Source of the DNA: Brevipalpus yothersi
Taxonomy: Eukaryota; Arthropoda; Arachnida; Trombidiformes; Tenuipalpidae
Direction: 5' to 3'
DNA length: 64,000 nt
NCBI GenBank assembly: GCA_003956705.1
Contig: QZCP01000013.1
Location: 1-64,000, forward strand
The translations under genes were made by a program, and so were the position numbers. Position 1 is the stretch's first letter. Every line of letters starts with the position of its first letter. Shown here in pieces: positions 1 through 13,300 of the stretch. Below the pieces are notes generated by a model that made no database searches, was not told the origin of the DNA, and saw nothing but the letters and a program-made list of their open reading frames with translations.

Positions 1-119
<119 letters not shown>

Positions 120-599
120 TTGATTCATTCATTCACCCACCGAGCGAGCCATCATACTAGCTCTTCCCTCCTCTTTCTGTTTCTCTCTCTTCTCTATGTG
201 ATCATCACTTCACTTCCTCTGTCTTGCTTGATCACTTTTTCTCTCTCTCTCTATCCATCTTTTGCTTTCCTTCTCTCTCCTCTCTTTCCTCTCCAGACTT
301 TCAATTGGCGAGAATTGCTCGAGACTGCAATTGCCGCAATTGGCCAGAATTAGGCTACACTTTTGCTCACTTTCCTCTGCCTCTTCGCTCCTCCAAAGTA
401 ATATATATGTGTGTATGTATGAATGTGTGTTCCAACATGAGCAGCAACAACAGTAACAGTAACATCAGCAAACACAGCTCGTCCAGGCAGGCCGCTACGA
501 GCGAAACTCGACGACAACGTTGGCCACTCGAGCCTCCCGTCAGCCTGCCAAGCTTCTTGCGTCCGCTTTCATTGTGACCTGATCTCTCTCATTTCATTT

Positions 600-634
<35 letters not shown>

Positions 635-915
635 ATCTATCTCTCTTTCACTTTCACTTTCACTTTCTCTCGATTTGCCGTTAGCAAGACGCCCACAAGC
701 TCACAACAGCCACTGCCTCAACAGTGGTTAAGGGGGGAGAAGATGGCAGCAGCGGACGAAATGACAGTGTTTATCAAGTGTTCCACAAGCTCCGGTGTTT
801 AAACACTCATACAACATGAAAAAAGCAAGCTTTTTTACCCACTACATACCTTACACCATTCCTTCTTTGACAATGAATGTCCTCTGATCAAAAATGAAAC
901 ACACACACACACCAC

Positions 916-1053
916 TGGCCAGAGAGTGGTGGAAAGGTGGGGATGCTGTTCGAACGATACTTGAACACGGTGATCAGCACAACTGTCAAGGTAATCAATA
1001 GATTAAGAAAGTGTGAACAACGAGAAAAATTAAAAGTAATCCAGTTTGAGAGT
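916..1053 (+). repeat. 137-bp direct repeat, copy A
   Basis: About 137 bp that recur at 39655-39791 in the same orientation with roughly seven differences by eye (about 95% identity). Both copies run into GA-rich sequence. Inside is a short open frame (LFERYLNTVIS) followed by a donor-like gtaatc, so the unit could descend from an exon. I do not recognise the peptide. Confidence 0.85.
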
Positions 1054-1930
1054 ATAGAGAGTGGGAGAGAAAAAGAGAGGAAATTTTATTACGAGAGAGA
1101 GAAAAGACTGTTTCCAGGCAAAACTTTTCTCACTCACAGAATAAGAACGAATAAGCAAGACCCAGTTCCCTACATTTCACAACGCCATCTCGTGCCTCTA
1201 TACTCTTGCATCATACAGACGCTCATAGAGAAAGAGAGTGAAAGAGAAATAGAAAGAGGATCCGTTTTGCCATCGAACCGATCTGCATGCCTATGACCGG
1301 CCTTAGTGAGAAAGGCCTGGACCTTTCCCACTAACACATCGTGGTAAGTATGTGTGCGAGCCTCGAGGAAGAGCTCTCTCTCTCTCCCTTCTAGATCTCT
1401 CTTTCTCCTAATATACGTTTATATATATCCTGACCTTACGGTTATGTGTGAAGAAGAAGTGAAAGAGAGAAAGTAGGCCAGTCCGAGAGGGGGGTATCCT
1501 TGGAGATCACCATGAACTAGTTTTCAGCCATGTCTATGGATTATTCGGGAGTTCCATACAGTTAGTCGTATTTCAGTCACATCGTATGCTCATTCTTTCC
1601 AATTCGGGAGAAAGAAAGGAAGAAAGAAAGAGAGAGAGAGAGAGAGAAAAAGAGAGACTAGCCAGATATCGATCACTTGCGTAATATGGATGAAGGAAGA
1701 AGAGAGAGAGAGAAGAGGAGAATGCTTGCTTGCGATTGTCCTATTCCAATATTGGATCTTATATATGGGATATAAGGTTCTAGGGTTCTTGGGGTCGACA
1801 GATGGCATAGGTTCTCTCATGGCCGGAAGCGATTTACCGTTTACCCAGCCCTGGGGGCACTTGGCCCAGAGACCTGATTGTCCAGAATGTGAGTAAGTGT
1901 ATAATAAACCTCAAACGGGGCCTCGAAGGG

Positions 1931-1931
<1 letters not shown>

Positions 1932-1996
<65 letters not shown>
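1932..1996. repeat. (GA)n microsatellite
   Basis: Uninterrupted GA dinucleotides, about 32 units. Open frames through it on both strands are artefacts of the repeat. Confidence 0.97.
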
Positions 1997-1998
<2 letters not shown>

Positions 1999-2299
1999 GA
2001 CGCGATTGTAAGAAGCTCTTCATACTTACGTCTATGTAAATTTTGGAGAATACCGTTGCATGGGTCGGGCACGGACGCGTGCTGGGAGAGAGAGAGGGAA
2101 GCCTCCGAAATATCACTTCCGCCTACAAGTGAGAGTGAAAGAGAGAAGGAGGAGGGGGAAGAGAGTTGATGATGATGATTATGATTATTGCTTGGATGAC
2201 AATAGATTCTCAGTAGCCAGTTTCGTGGAGAAAATTCGTCACAGACAGCAGATCCGCAGTTCGATTGTACAGGTGAGAAGCGATTCTGATTGCTGGTGA

Positions 2300-5200
2300 T
2301 GGTGATGATAGGGGATCAATGTGATGATAGATTCTATGGTAAATAAGATTTAAAGATGAGGAGGTGGAAATTGGTGGAAAGAGTCTTCTCATCATGCGGG
2401 CTCGAGGGCATATACACACATACACTTCGACAGAAACGAAAGTGATGTAGTCTGGCAAACCAACACAAACACCACTGATTTTTTGTTGCTCACTGTTTTA
2501 ATAGTAGTGGTGTAGTAGTGGTAACAGTTGGTGAGGTGGTAGAGGTTGTGATGATGAGTGGAGGAAGATTATTGATTCAACAGTAGAACAAATACGATAA
2601 TACACAAAAGAACAATATTTCCCACTTTCCCTGGTATTGTGTTTCATTTTTCATACTATACGTGTATTTACACCCAGAGAGACACTGATTTTCATTAAAT
2701 TAGCTTAAAATCGGTTTCTAAAATATGCTGATTGATGTTCACCATTATGCACACATGTACAGAGAATATTCTGGTCAACCAGACTGAAATATATGTATCA
2801 TGAATAGAGAGATTCTAAAATAATTTTTCAATACACAACCAGATATATTGAAGCTCTTGGAGCATATTATTATGAAGTTTCTTGCTTGCTGATAGTAAGT
2901 ATGAGATAATTAAACTTAGGAATATAATTTTTCATCTATTTTCTATCAAAAACAAAAATATAAGCTATATAATAATATCTAAGCGTATCGAGAGACAGAA
3001 AGGCAAGCTTTCAAAATGTAACGCATTGGTCTAGGAAGCGTTTCTCTCTCTCTTTTTGCACCCAACAAAACGCAGAGAGACTCACAGACAAAACACACAC
3101 ATACACACACACACATGAAAAACGGACCGCGAAATAAGCAGCAAGCTACACAGTAAAACAGTGTAAGCGAGAAGCAAAGAGATTAGATATACATATAAAT
3201 ATATTTCGTGTGTGTTATTATGCAAAATTTATGGTCAATGAACTTTTCGACGACTACGATAATAAAAATATTTTGATAATTGAAAAATATTGTATCGATA
3301 GGTCCATCTAACATGTGAAGTTTCCCCTGCCTCCTCAGCAGTTATGCAAATAAGTCGACTTAAGCGGATGAATGAATAGAAAAATTGGCAATTCCGATAG
3401 CAAATTTTTAGGAAAAATTTGTTAAATCATAGATAATTTCTCTTATTCACAATTCTAAAAATCCAGCTGAATTATGATTCATTCCTGATGGAGGTGTGGA
3501 AGAATTTTCCTGGATTGGAAGAAAGTGTGGAATCAAAATTTGATATTGACTCGTTCTGATATCCAGACTGTTTGATTTGTGGATTGAGCCCTTCTTGATT
3601 CAGAATTGATTGTTCATCGAGTGCAAAGCTTGCCCATAATATGCTTCTATGTGTATTTTTTACTGAGCAGTATACAATTGGTAAGATGTGTTACTATACG
3701 CATTTTCAAGTCCATCATTGCAAGCCGTTATCCCTTGTAAAACGGAATTTTGCTCACTTACACGTGATTCGAGATGGCTAATAGCATCTTCAGATTTCAG
3801 AAAGTCAGAACATTATCTCGTTCTGACAGGGCCACAATAGCTTCAATTTGAACTCTAGAAAGCTGTATAATTGCATCTTCTCCAGCATGCTAACTCTTTC
3901 CTCTTCATGGCATGAAGTTCATGCTCGTTGATGATCGGAATCTTTGTCTTACCGCCGTAAGGAATACTCATGGTCTCGATACTTCCACCGACAAATTCTG
4001 CAGGCATATTACTTGGGGAGACTTGTGAGCTTGTCTGGTCATTATTGTTGATGGAGCTACCCAAGATAAACAGAGCTTCGCACCCTGAGAAGAGCATTCT
4101 GATCCAATACTTATTGATACTTTGATGAAAGTTTATCAATTTTCTCTGTAGCCTTGTTACATTCTTTATGGGCAACCTCTTATTTAGCTATCGAAAAAGA
4201 AATATCCTCATCTTGTGACAAACTCTTTATATTGAATGAGAGATGTACGCTTTTCGGCAGACATACTGCACTCGGGCCATTTGACTTGATTGAAGGTTGT
4301 TCTGAACAATTTTGATAATAGAACCTTTGGAAGGAGGAAAGAAAATAGGAATAGTGTTAGCATAGAGAAGTGTGAAAGCATCCCAAAAGAATATTACTAT
4401 AGAATATCGAGAGTATAAAAACTTTCTGAGGATCTCGATAATTTACAAAACTCTTAGTCGAACATGAGCTGATTTTCATCAATGATTTTGATTTGAGGTT
4501 TCATCGCTGCAACACTGTACCATTCACTTCGAGAGATAGCGTTCAAATTTTTGCAAAGTATTTTGACACAAACACGCCGAATTATTAGCTGTGACAAATT
4601 TTCACGTAAATAACTTTGAACTGAAACATCATTACACTGAATACAAAGACCAATCAGAAATGCACATAGGCCTTGATTTACAAGCTAAGACTCATATCCT
4701 CCTCTGTAAGAAACATCTGAGATCAAGAAGGAGACGTCAGTTACTATCTAGAGAAATTCAGACACAGATGATGGACACTCAGACAGTCAATGGGATGGTA
4801 AAATCAATAACCCTACGCGAGATTGATATTTGACACCATGAACATCAAAAAACAAAGATGCAGAAGCAAAATCGGTGAATCTTGATCTTTGATTGCCAGA
4901 TGGATGCTTAGAAGTTGCTGTTTCTGAGTTTGATTTCCAATGACCACATGGCTCAATGCAGTAGAGGCGAACGTATAATAGTTTTCTAATTTGACTCTGA
5001 GAATTAAGATTTTCGATCCGAAGAAAGGAATGAACTAGCAAGAAAATCTTCAGAAAAGATTTCGAGAGAAGAAAGCCAATCGAACAGCATTCAATCAAGC
5101 CAGTGATAGTTTGCCTCAGGAAGAGCGAGACCAAAATCAAATAGAGCGAAAAAGAGTGAAGATGATTTAGGAGTATCTTAAAGAAGGTTGTAACGAACTC

Positions 5201-5434
5201 GTTTTTTTTCTTTCCTCTTTCTCGTATTGCAATCACTAACAACAGTCTCACCAACTACAATTCCGAATGAAATCTTTTTCACTTGCTCCCGATTGGAGAA
5301 AATGATTGAAGCTTGTCCAATCGTAACGTTATTTACTTTTGTTCCAAGTGAGAAAAAATCAGTAATAAAGTATGAAGAGAGATGAAAATGATGGGAAAAT
5401 TGCAGATGAGATCTTAATCATTCTGTAATAAGAG
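2300..5434. other. intergenic stretch, possible decayed coding traces
   Basis: No intact gene is supported. The minus strand at about 3770-4300 has patches that read like a coiled-coil protein when frames are switched, with a 106-codon open frame at 3855-4175, but stops and shifts interrupt it. The plus strand at about 4591-5250 has another loosely open patch. Neither matches a family I know. A short CT run lies near 3045 and a CA run near 3095. Confidence 0.4.
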
Positions 5435-6696
5435 CTACTTGAAGTCACCGTAGTTAAAAACTCGACTCGTTCCGTCTCCTGAGCACGTTAAAATGGTATA
5501 ATTATTGGATGCAACCGAAAAATCGAGTATTTGATCTTGATGCCCTGATTCCACGGACACGAGTGACCCATCACGACCATCAACTATACGCAAATTACCA
5601 TCTAAGCCAGCAACACAGATCAGATGGGGAGTCTTGGGACACCAACCAACTTTCGATATACCTTGTTCGCATTCAAAAACTGATTTTTTAACACTTGTAT
5701 GAAGATCCCAGATCTCAAGTAAACCATTCAACGATCCAGTTGCTAGAATAGGATGAATTTTACAAAATTCCAAGCTTTCCACTGAATTACTTTTGTCAAT
5801 GGTCTTATCGTCCCGCACACCACATTCCAAAGTAGCAACAACTTTGCCAGATTGAGGACTTATGAGCTTGGCGGTAGAGTCCAATGATCCTGAAGCCAAA
5901 ATAGTGTCATCATGCTTCACATGAAGGGATATGACTGAATCTGTGTGTGCTGAGGTGGCTTTAACTGTGTGGATGGGTCTGCTATCATTTATATCCCAGA
6001 TCCTGATGATTCCATTTTCATAACCTATCACGGCTCTTTGACCTGTGAAGCGAAATGAAGTTAGAAGTTAGAAGTTGACCCTCTTGTGTGATATGCGTGT
6101 ACACCAATACTCAAAGGAAATCAGTCACAGAAATTCAATTTAATCTTTTGATTACTTACCATCAGAAAAGAATGCTCCAGCTGGATTATCACCTCCAGGT
6201 CCATGAAGATTTTTGACCGAATAGTCTCTAATTGAAAGCAGATAGGACGCATCGGTTTGAGTCCCAACCAGAAGTATATCAGGATCATTTGGATGCCATC
6301 GGATGAAGTTGATATCAGCTCCAATATCGTAATCATAGACCACTTCATAACTCGATGAACTGATCACTTGAACGAAGCCTTCCATATCTATGCAAGCGAT
6401 GAGAGTTTCGTCACAATTGAAGCCTACATCTATCACAGAATCTTGGAAGTCCAAGTGTTGAAGTATTTGGCTCTCTTGCCCATCCGATTTAGTTGCCCAC
6501 AGATATGCTTTATCATCTTCACCACCAGTTACCGCAACATCACCTTCAGCATTGAGAGCACAACAGAACACTGGACCAGAATGACCATCAAACCTGGATG
6601 AGAGAAGAAAAAATCGACGATAACAGTTAACAACGAATATAATTCACCGAAGATCAGAACACAAAATGAGAGAAAACAAACAGCAAATAACTTACA
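5435..6696 (-). CDS. AAMP: AAMP-like WD40 repeat protein
   Basis: WD40 beta-propeller protein of the angio-associated migratory cell protein family (yeast Sqt1-like, linked to ribosome assembly and cell migration). Exons on the minus strand are 6593-6160 and 6042-5435, with a leader exon ending at 6696. Family-specific matches include the first blade (AVTGGEDDKAYLW) and the later GYENGIIRIWD and SNSVESLEFC segments. Splicing of 6160 to 6042 restores DGQRAVIGYENG. The acidic N-terminal tail of vertebrate AAMP is absent: the best reading puts the start codon across the first intron (AT at 6697-6696, G at 6593), giving a protein that begins MFDGHSG just before blade one. An unseen upstream exon is the alternative. 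The family call is firm; the start is not. Confidence 0.85.
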
Positions 6697-7154
6697 TTTT
6701 ATCGAAATCAGTTCGATGAATGAAAGTTTGTCAACAAACAAGGGATCAATGTTTACTTCTGAGTTGTCGAGTACTTTTTTATTTTGCTGTTTTGAATAAG
6801 TTGATTTCAGATGATGGAAAAGATAATACCTCCCTAACTCTCCTGTTGCTCATACCAGGTAACAAAATTACACAATTCCAGACAGCTAGACAATTACACT
6901 TTCAGACAGGTAATGAAGAGAATGAAGAGAGAAATTAAGGGTCTTGGTACACCTGAAAAGGTGTGTTACGGCTGGCTGTAAGATTAGACACAAATCTTCA
7001 ATCTTGTTGATGTGGAGAGCTGAACTTCAGCGCATGTCATTGCGGCTCAATCTTTTTCAACTTCAAAATTGAACTTATTTCATCGCTACAAGTGGTGGAC
7101 ACAAAAAATAGTACGCTATATACAAATATCACCCGTTTTTGTTTAATCTCACTC
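6697..7154. other. intergenic region between AAMP and the DCLK kinase
   Basis: About 450 bp. It must hold the AAMP promoter and leader and the 3' untranslated part of the kinase, since both genes run on the minus strand. No other reading frame or repeat is convincing. Confidence 0.6.
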
Positions 7155-10152
7155 TCATACATGAGGGGTTTGAGGATCATCTGTGATCCATGGATGGTTT
7201 AACGCCTCAAGAGCAGATAGTCTCACTCTCTGACTAACCACGAGAAGACAGGTAATGAATGATTTGGCATCCTGTGATACACTATCCCATATATCTTCAG
7301 AAAATTCGTAATTGCCCTGCAATATTAGGACAAACAATTCGTCATCATTATCACTATCGTCATTAGCAAACGGAGGATAACCACAGAGTAAAATGTAGGT
7401 AATAACTCCGGTTGCCCAAATATCTACTTTGAAGTCGTAACCAGCTTCGGCGATTATTTCCGGTGCGACATAGATTGGTGAGCCACAGACTTCGTACAAT
7501 CGTTGGCCAGGAAGTATTTCTACGGCAAGTCCAAAATCGGCTAATTTAAGAAATCGCTGTCCATCTCTTCTAGCGGATACTAAAAGATTCTCAGGCTTTA
7601 TATCACGATGGCAAATGCGGTGAGAGTGGAGATAAGCCAATGCTTGCAGTAGATTAACAATCATACTCTTTGCCTCCCATTCGCTATACCTATTCGGAGA
7701 AAAGATCAAATTATCAAATTGAATCAATGAAAATGGTGAGAAACAATCATTTTGCTCTTTTCTGATTCTAAGCATTGGTTTCATGAGATTTTTACCTGTT
7801 CTTTGTTGTGATAGCGTAGAAGAGATCTCCACCAGAAATTAATTCCATGACTAGATACATTTCATTGCTAAAATCATAATCTTCCAGCAGTTGAATTATG
7901 TAAGGATGATTCATTTTGCGTAGGACAGCAACTTCTGTTTTACTAGCCTCTTTACCGCGACAACGCTTCTTGTTGATTATTTTCATCGCATATCGTTTGT
8001 TGGAAAGTTTGTGAACACATTCGTGGACAACTGCAAAATTGCCATCACCGATGATTGGCCCAATATCGTATTTGCGAGTGATTTCTCGAGGAATACTGGA
8101 TTCCGTATTTGTATCTTTCGAGAGAGATGAACTACTGACTTTTGGCGGTGTGTCCTTCTGAGGCAAAACATTCTTCGGCGTCACGATGGACCGAGAAACT
8201 TTAGGAGATGAATCATTTTGAAGGATCGGAATTTTGCTATATCTTTGCTTACAAGAGAGAGGTGTCGAATTATTGCTTGATCGTTGATCTTTTCCCTTAA
8301 CAAGACTGTCGCTTGGATCAGAGCGAGCTCCAGTCATATCGCTATCTTTTCGTCCTCTGACACTTCTCTCTATCTCCTTACTATTTATTGCTTCTCTCGC
8401 TTTGATTACCCTTCCAGTACCAATTTCTAACACATTACCATCTGTTCGCTTTATCTGTCGTCTGTTAGGAGAGAGAATTCCGTTCTTAACACATTTAGAA
8501 CTTGGGCTATTGCTGTTGGCGGTGTTTGTTATAGGTTCCGAATCACCCAATGACCCAAGACGGGGATGCTCTCGCCGCCGATGCGGGAGAGGATGCTGTA
8601 TATTATCAGAAGTTTGATGGTCAGTATCTTGTTTGGATGAGGAAGAGGACGAAGATTTGTTGCTATTATTACAATTTTTCTTGATAAATGGATGAGAAGA
8701 TTGATCACTGGCACCACTATTTAAGGAATCACCGATCAAAGAGAAGGAGGAAGATGAATCTTTAGCTGAGTTGGACGATGATGGTGTTTGATTGGTTGAG
8801 TGGTGCTTGACTTTGTCCGTTGCTGAATGAGAAAGGCTGAGAAGTTTGTTGCTCGAGTGCTTGATGGAACTTTTAGGGGTGGGAATATATGTATTATGAA
8901 TCCTTGAGGGTATAAAGGATGAAGATGAGTTTGGTTTAAATGATATTCTTGAAGATTGTGGTCGACTTGATTCATTTTGAGTATTATGATTTTTATAAGA
9001 CGTTGCAAAAATATTGGATGAATTTTCTTCCGAGTGAAACACTTCATCGTCTAAAGACATGTTACGAAATGATGTATTCTTTTGCTTTTGACTGATACTT
9101 GTTTTGTTTGCTGAATTGGCTTCCAATGAAGATAGAGATGAGCTTGATAGAGAAGTTGTGGATGAGGAGGTAAACGAAGAAGATGAGTTGACACCATGAG
9201 GTATGGAAATAGACTGGGCACGATGAGACCGTTTCTGAGGACCAGCACTCACATTAGCCACCCCTTTTCCCATCAAAAAACGTCCAAAGTGTATACTGGA
9301 ATATTCTTCAGGATGAATATCGAAATCTTGCTTGAGGCATTTTTCTGCAGCGGTCACGATGAATATATCTTGATCAGCGAAAAATTCTTTCAATTTAGTA
9401 ACTTTCCAGCCATTTAAGGTATAGACCCGGCGAATGGGAGTGAATAGCGTTTTGCTTTTTGTCTGAATGTCGGTGAGTAATTGATCGTAGGAGTGAACAG
9501 ACCTCTTATTGAGAAGTAGTTTGATGACTTCTCTAGGCTTTGGACCGGAGATTATTATATTCACTAATTTGGGTCGAATGAAAAGTAGAGAGCTTGTATC
9601 TCGTCCACTGGTGGTCTTTAGCTGATGATGGTGAGATGATGGTGAATTAGCTGCTGAGCACGAAATAGATTTGGACAAATTGAAACCAAAAGCTCCTGGA
9701 CTGCCAACACAATCAAAGCCTTGACTAATGACTTTGTAATTCAGATCTGTGTAATGATCTGAGCTGGAGCACACATATATGTTTCCTTCCTTGAATTCGT
9801 CAAGAGATGAAAGTTTACGGTGGCGTTTGTCAGCATATGAGAAAATGTATTGAACGCCTTTGGGTAAATTTACATCCTTAATGAGCCGATTGAGATCCTG
9901 GAGTAGAACGTCAAAGGATCGAACACGCTCAGTACACAGACAGTATGAAATTCCACGGAAGTAGCGATTCCCATTGATCAGAAACTTGAGACGTTTACCA
10001 CGTCTTTCAACACTCAACTGTTCGATTCGTTTGGATCGTGGAGTGTTGAGTGTGAGAACGAGGGACGATTCGCCTTGCAGTTGAGTCACGACACCATCGC
10101 TGCCGGACTGAAATGAGTCATCTTCTTTATCTGTCTCGATCAGAGTTTTCAT
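7155..10152 (-). CDS. DCLK: doublecortin-like Ser/Thr kinase (DCLK/zyg-8 type)
   Basis: Two exons, 10152-7796 and 7689-7155, joined across a 106-bp intron inside the kinase domain (TTKN|RYSEW); 963 aa. The N-terminus holds two doublecortin domains, roughly residues 50-145 (RGKRLKFLINGNRYFRG...) and 190-290 (RPKLVNIIISGPKPRE...), which bind microtubules. A long Ser/Asn-rich, probably disordered linker follows to about residue 690. The C-terminal CaMK-type kinase has a glycine loop (GDGNFAVVHE), the ATP lysine in YAMKIINK, catalytic loop HRDIKPENLL, DFGLA and APEI. All active-site motifs are present, so it should be active. Expected role: microtubule-associated kinase in neurons or dividing cells. 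Nothing is fused or truncated; the protein stops soon after kinase subdomain XI, with no long C-terminal tail. Confidence 0.93.
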
Positions 10153-12060
10153 CCTCGTTGTTTAAAATAGTAACAATAATAAAGAGGAAGCACAATAATC
10201 CGAGAAAATGAAGAACAGTTCAATGAATGAAGATTGGAAAAAGGAGATATGGAAATTGAAGCAGTAGCAGAAAACAAGGAGAAAAATGGTTCAGATGAGA
10301 AATGATAATGTGAGGTGAGCGAAACTGCTGAACAATAATCTTGAAGAAGTAGTAGTAGAAAGCGTTGGAAATGATAGTTCACTGGATGATTATCACGCTG
10401 TCTATATAAAGACTGTATTCAAGAGCGTTGTCGTCCACTCTGGTAAAAATGATGCACCGAGGTTTTTTCTGTTGTTTGACCCGATGTAAATTGCAATCAT
10501 CTTTTTCTCTGATTAAATGAGTATAACATTCGAAGGTTTGGGGACATTGTGTCACTCTGTGGAAAAGAATAGAGAACGAATGAGGAAAGTGGTGAGAAAA
10601 AAGTGATGGAACTCCAGGACAAGATGATAAAGAGACAGGGATAAGAGAGAAAAAGGTGCCATAATCAGGGAGTTTATCAAAGGAAGGAAAGAGTTTTGTT
10701 CAAAGAGAATTATGAAAATCTTACAAATTTTTTTGTAAATCACCTATTATGAATATCTCTCTCAAGAATCGTTTTCAGGCACTAAGCAATAGCTAGACAA
10801 CAAGCTAACATTAAATTTCAACGAAATTTTGTCTTGAACAAGGTTAATGGTGCCCATTGAGTTATGAGTCTGGTATGAAGGACACTGACCGGTATGGGAA
10901 ACATTCATGAAAGTGATCCAATGAAGTAGAGGAAGATAGTAGGATGAGCAAGCTATAAGAGCTTCTTTCAATCTTTTGGACTATTTTCTTTCTCTCTTCC
11001 TTAATTATAAGTACATGTCTAAATCGGACATACGAATATTAAATGCTGACCTGAGAGTCAGAGATTATTCCAAATAGGTAATCATAAGGAGATATTGTCC
11101 TTGCTTGTGAATTAGGATGATGATCAATTATAGAGTGGGAATAGAGCTTTATCATTATTAGAATCATTTCAAAAAAGAAACTAATCGAGTTATCTTCTAA
11201 CAACTCTAGACTTCATTCAAGTTATGAATGCTCAAGGATGATCAAGTTAGTCAAGAAATGTTAACATCTTTTAAGATTTCCCTCAAAACGCAAAAAGAAC
11301 TGTGAAGAGGATAATGACAAAGGATTCATCAAGCTTTTTAGTTAACTAATTGTAGAGGAATCTATTCACTCCATTAGTTTAGCACATCGGCTTTCACTAA
11401 AGATGATAATCGAGAGTTCTAATCAAGTCTGTGGAATGATCGTAATGAGAGAAAATATTTCCTCTTAACAACTATGATTATCACTTTTACTTGAGTGACA
11501 ATCAAAGGGAGGAGATAGAATGGCTACATGAAAGTGGATCATGAAAATATCTTCTCGGAATTCGGAAGTGATCAATAGAATATTCTGGGGCAGAAAAAAT
11601 AACATGATCTCAAGGGAAATTGAGCTTATATATGAACACAAGATGGTAAAGAGATTAAGGAATATAGTAAAGATGAGGGTTTCACTGATATGATCAGGTA
11701 TAGCGTAAGAGTTTGTGTCTGAGAGGTATACCATACCTCTGATCTCTTCCTCCATTCTTTGGTCACTTTTGATGAATCGAACAAAACCCATCCAACAGGC
11801 AATTGGTAATCGATGCTTTCAAAAGAGGATGATTTTGATGATCACTAGTTGTTAAGGCTGTTTGCGTAATTCAACTTCAATTATATGTGTTGTATACATT
11901 TGGTAGAGTGGTTGAAGGAAGAGAGAGAAGATTATATTGAATTTTTATTGCAGATTCCATTATCAACACCGAGTAAAGCTTTTCTCATTCTCTCTCTCTC
12001 TTTTCTCTCGGCCAAATGTTTACATTCTTGAAGAACCTTTATCTGGAGCAACATTGAAGA
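10153..12060. other. gene-free stretch upstream of the DCLK kinase
   Basis: About 1.9 kb of AT-rich sequence. The proximal part is presumably the kinase promoter and leader. The longest frames, for example 108 codons at 11465-11791 on the minus strand, have hydrophobic low-information translations and no supporting splice context. Confidence 0.55.
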
Positions 12061-12359
12061 GAGAATTTCACACACAAATTGCATTCAACAAATCAATCAA
12101 GAAAATGAGTGAAAGGCCTACATTCATTTTCACTATTATTCTCGATAATCCGTTTTGTTTACAGCCATACAGATGATCACTTTTGGGAAAAGAGAGATAA
12201 TATGTATTTACAAAACAAATCTGATCATGATGAAAAATATTAAAGTTCTCTCTGTTGGCAATTACACACATGTACACACAATATTCAAACCTGTTCTCAT
12301 CGAGGTTAGCTCTCAGAAGCGCCTGAACAAGTCGCAAAAGAGTCTTAAATATGAGCAGC

Positions 12360-13300
12360 ACCTGGTGGATGCATACATTCTCAGAGAAAGATGAAAAGTT
12401 CTGACGAATGTCGCAAATTTTTTCGAACTAATCAACCGATCGGAACTTTAACTCTTGTAATTTTTCTTGATATTGTAATAAATAGTCACATGCTTGTGGC
12501 CCTCCGAAAAGTGTTAGACCGAGGAGATCAAATTTTTGTCCATTGGTTAGCTTTGTATGTATCGTCAGGTAGATCATTGTGCATACGCTGATGTGTATGA
12601 TCGAGCGCCAACATATCACTCCAGGCGTGTTGTGATAATTTCATTTGATCATCAACTTTCAAGTTTTTGAAGAGGATGCTGTTACCGGCCCAGTCAATTT
12701 GAGCAAAATGTCATCGATCTTTAACTTACACATCAATTCAAAAAAGTCTATTTCATATCTGATTGTAAGTTGGGCTATTGGACAGCTCGAAAAACTTGCC
12801 ATTCGTTATCAAGACGACGAAAGTTGAGGAATTAGTATCAATTCTTAGATTCTGATTTCATCAGAATACACACTGGCTGATAGGTCATGATTTGATGCCA
12901 CTAGGCTGAGCAAACCATCAACTCAGACGGAACTGGACCTCAAACTGGAACAATCATTGGACACTGAGAGTAATGCTTGTCGACGAATCATGTGCCGCTC
13001 GAGCATCAACTGAAGTCGTCGAGCTCTATCTTTCTTTTACATGGGCCCAAACTTATTTCGACCGCCGTGCATACGATCAGCATGTACGGCTTCGAGTTTC
13101 ATAGTCACTTCGAGGCACTTTTGGATACGATAAAAGGGATATCGTTTCCGTTGGGACTTGTCAATGTGACAATTACGGTCAGCAACACAGGTATAAACTT
13201 TTTTGTTTTGAACTGTGCGTTTAAAGAAACCTTTGCACGACTCACAGGTGAGAAGTCCATAATGACAGCGTACCTCTCAACATAGTGATAAGAAAGCTAA
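12360..13300 (-). pseudogene. FTZ-F1 (NR5A)-like nuclear receptor copy 1, decayed and intronless
   Basis: The minus strand from about 13285 downwards reads a nuclear receptor DNA-binding domain: YGLLTCESCKGFFKRTVQ, then QNKKVYTCVADRNCHIDK, FQKCLE-like IQKCLEVTMKLEAV and an FTZ-F1 box (NKFGPM, stop, KKDRARRLQLM). The start of zinc finger 1 is damaged and in-frame stops are present. The hinge (12980-12800) and ligand-binding domain follow with no intron: a NSILFKNLKVDDQMKL segment near 12660, then NGQKFDLLGLTLFG and LQEKLQELKF-like text at 12560-12430 in shifted frames. The FTZ-F1 box and the LBD signature identify the NR5A family. An intronless DBD-hinge-LBD order suggests a retrocopy; the functional parent is not in the window. 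Confidence 0.85.

Larger units (their letters stand above)
120..2300. other. CT/GA-rich non-coding stretch
   Basis: I see no recognisable gene here. Reading frames are short and rich in S, L, R or E because they run through CT or GA tracts. A possible exon on the plus strand ends at about 1888 before a good donor (gtgagtaagt), but its peptide is unrecognised and no partner exon was found. The stretch could be the 5' untranslated or upstream region of a gene lying to the left. Confidence 0.5.

Noticed and set aside
1841..2169. Long S/L- and R/E-rich open frames over the GA tract on both strands
   Set aside because: They are produced by the dinucleotide repeat; the same pattern recurs at every (GA)n tract in the window.
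4787..5254. 155-codon minus-strand frame
   Set aside because: Low-information hydrophobic and Ser-rich translation, no splice signals or recognisable motif; antisense frames are equally open.
11465..11791. 108-codon minus-strand frame
   Set aside because: Generic hydrophobic composition, no family, no supporting exon; treated as chance.
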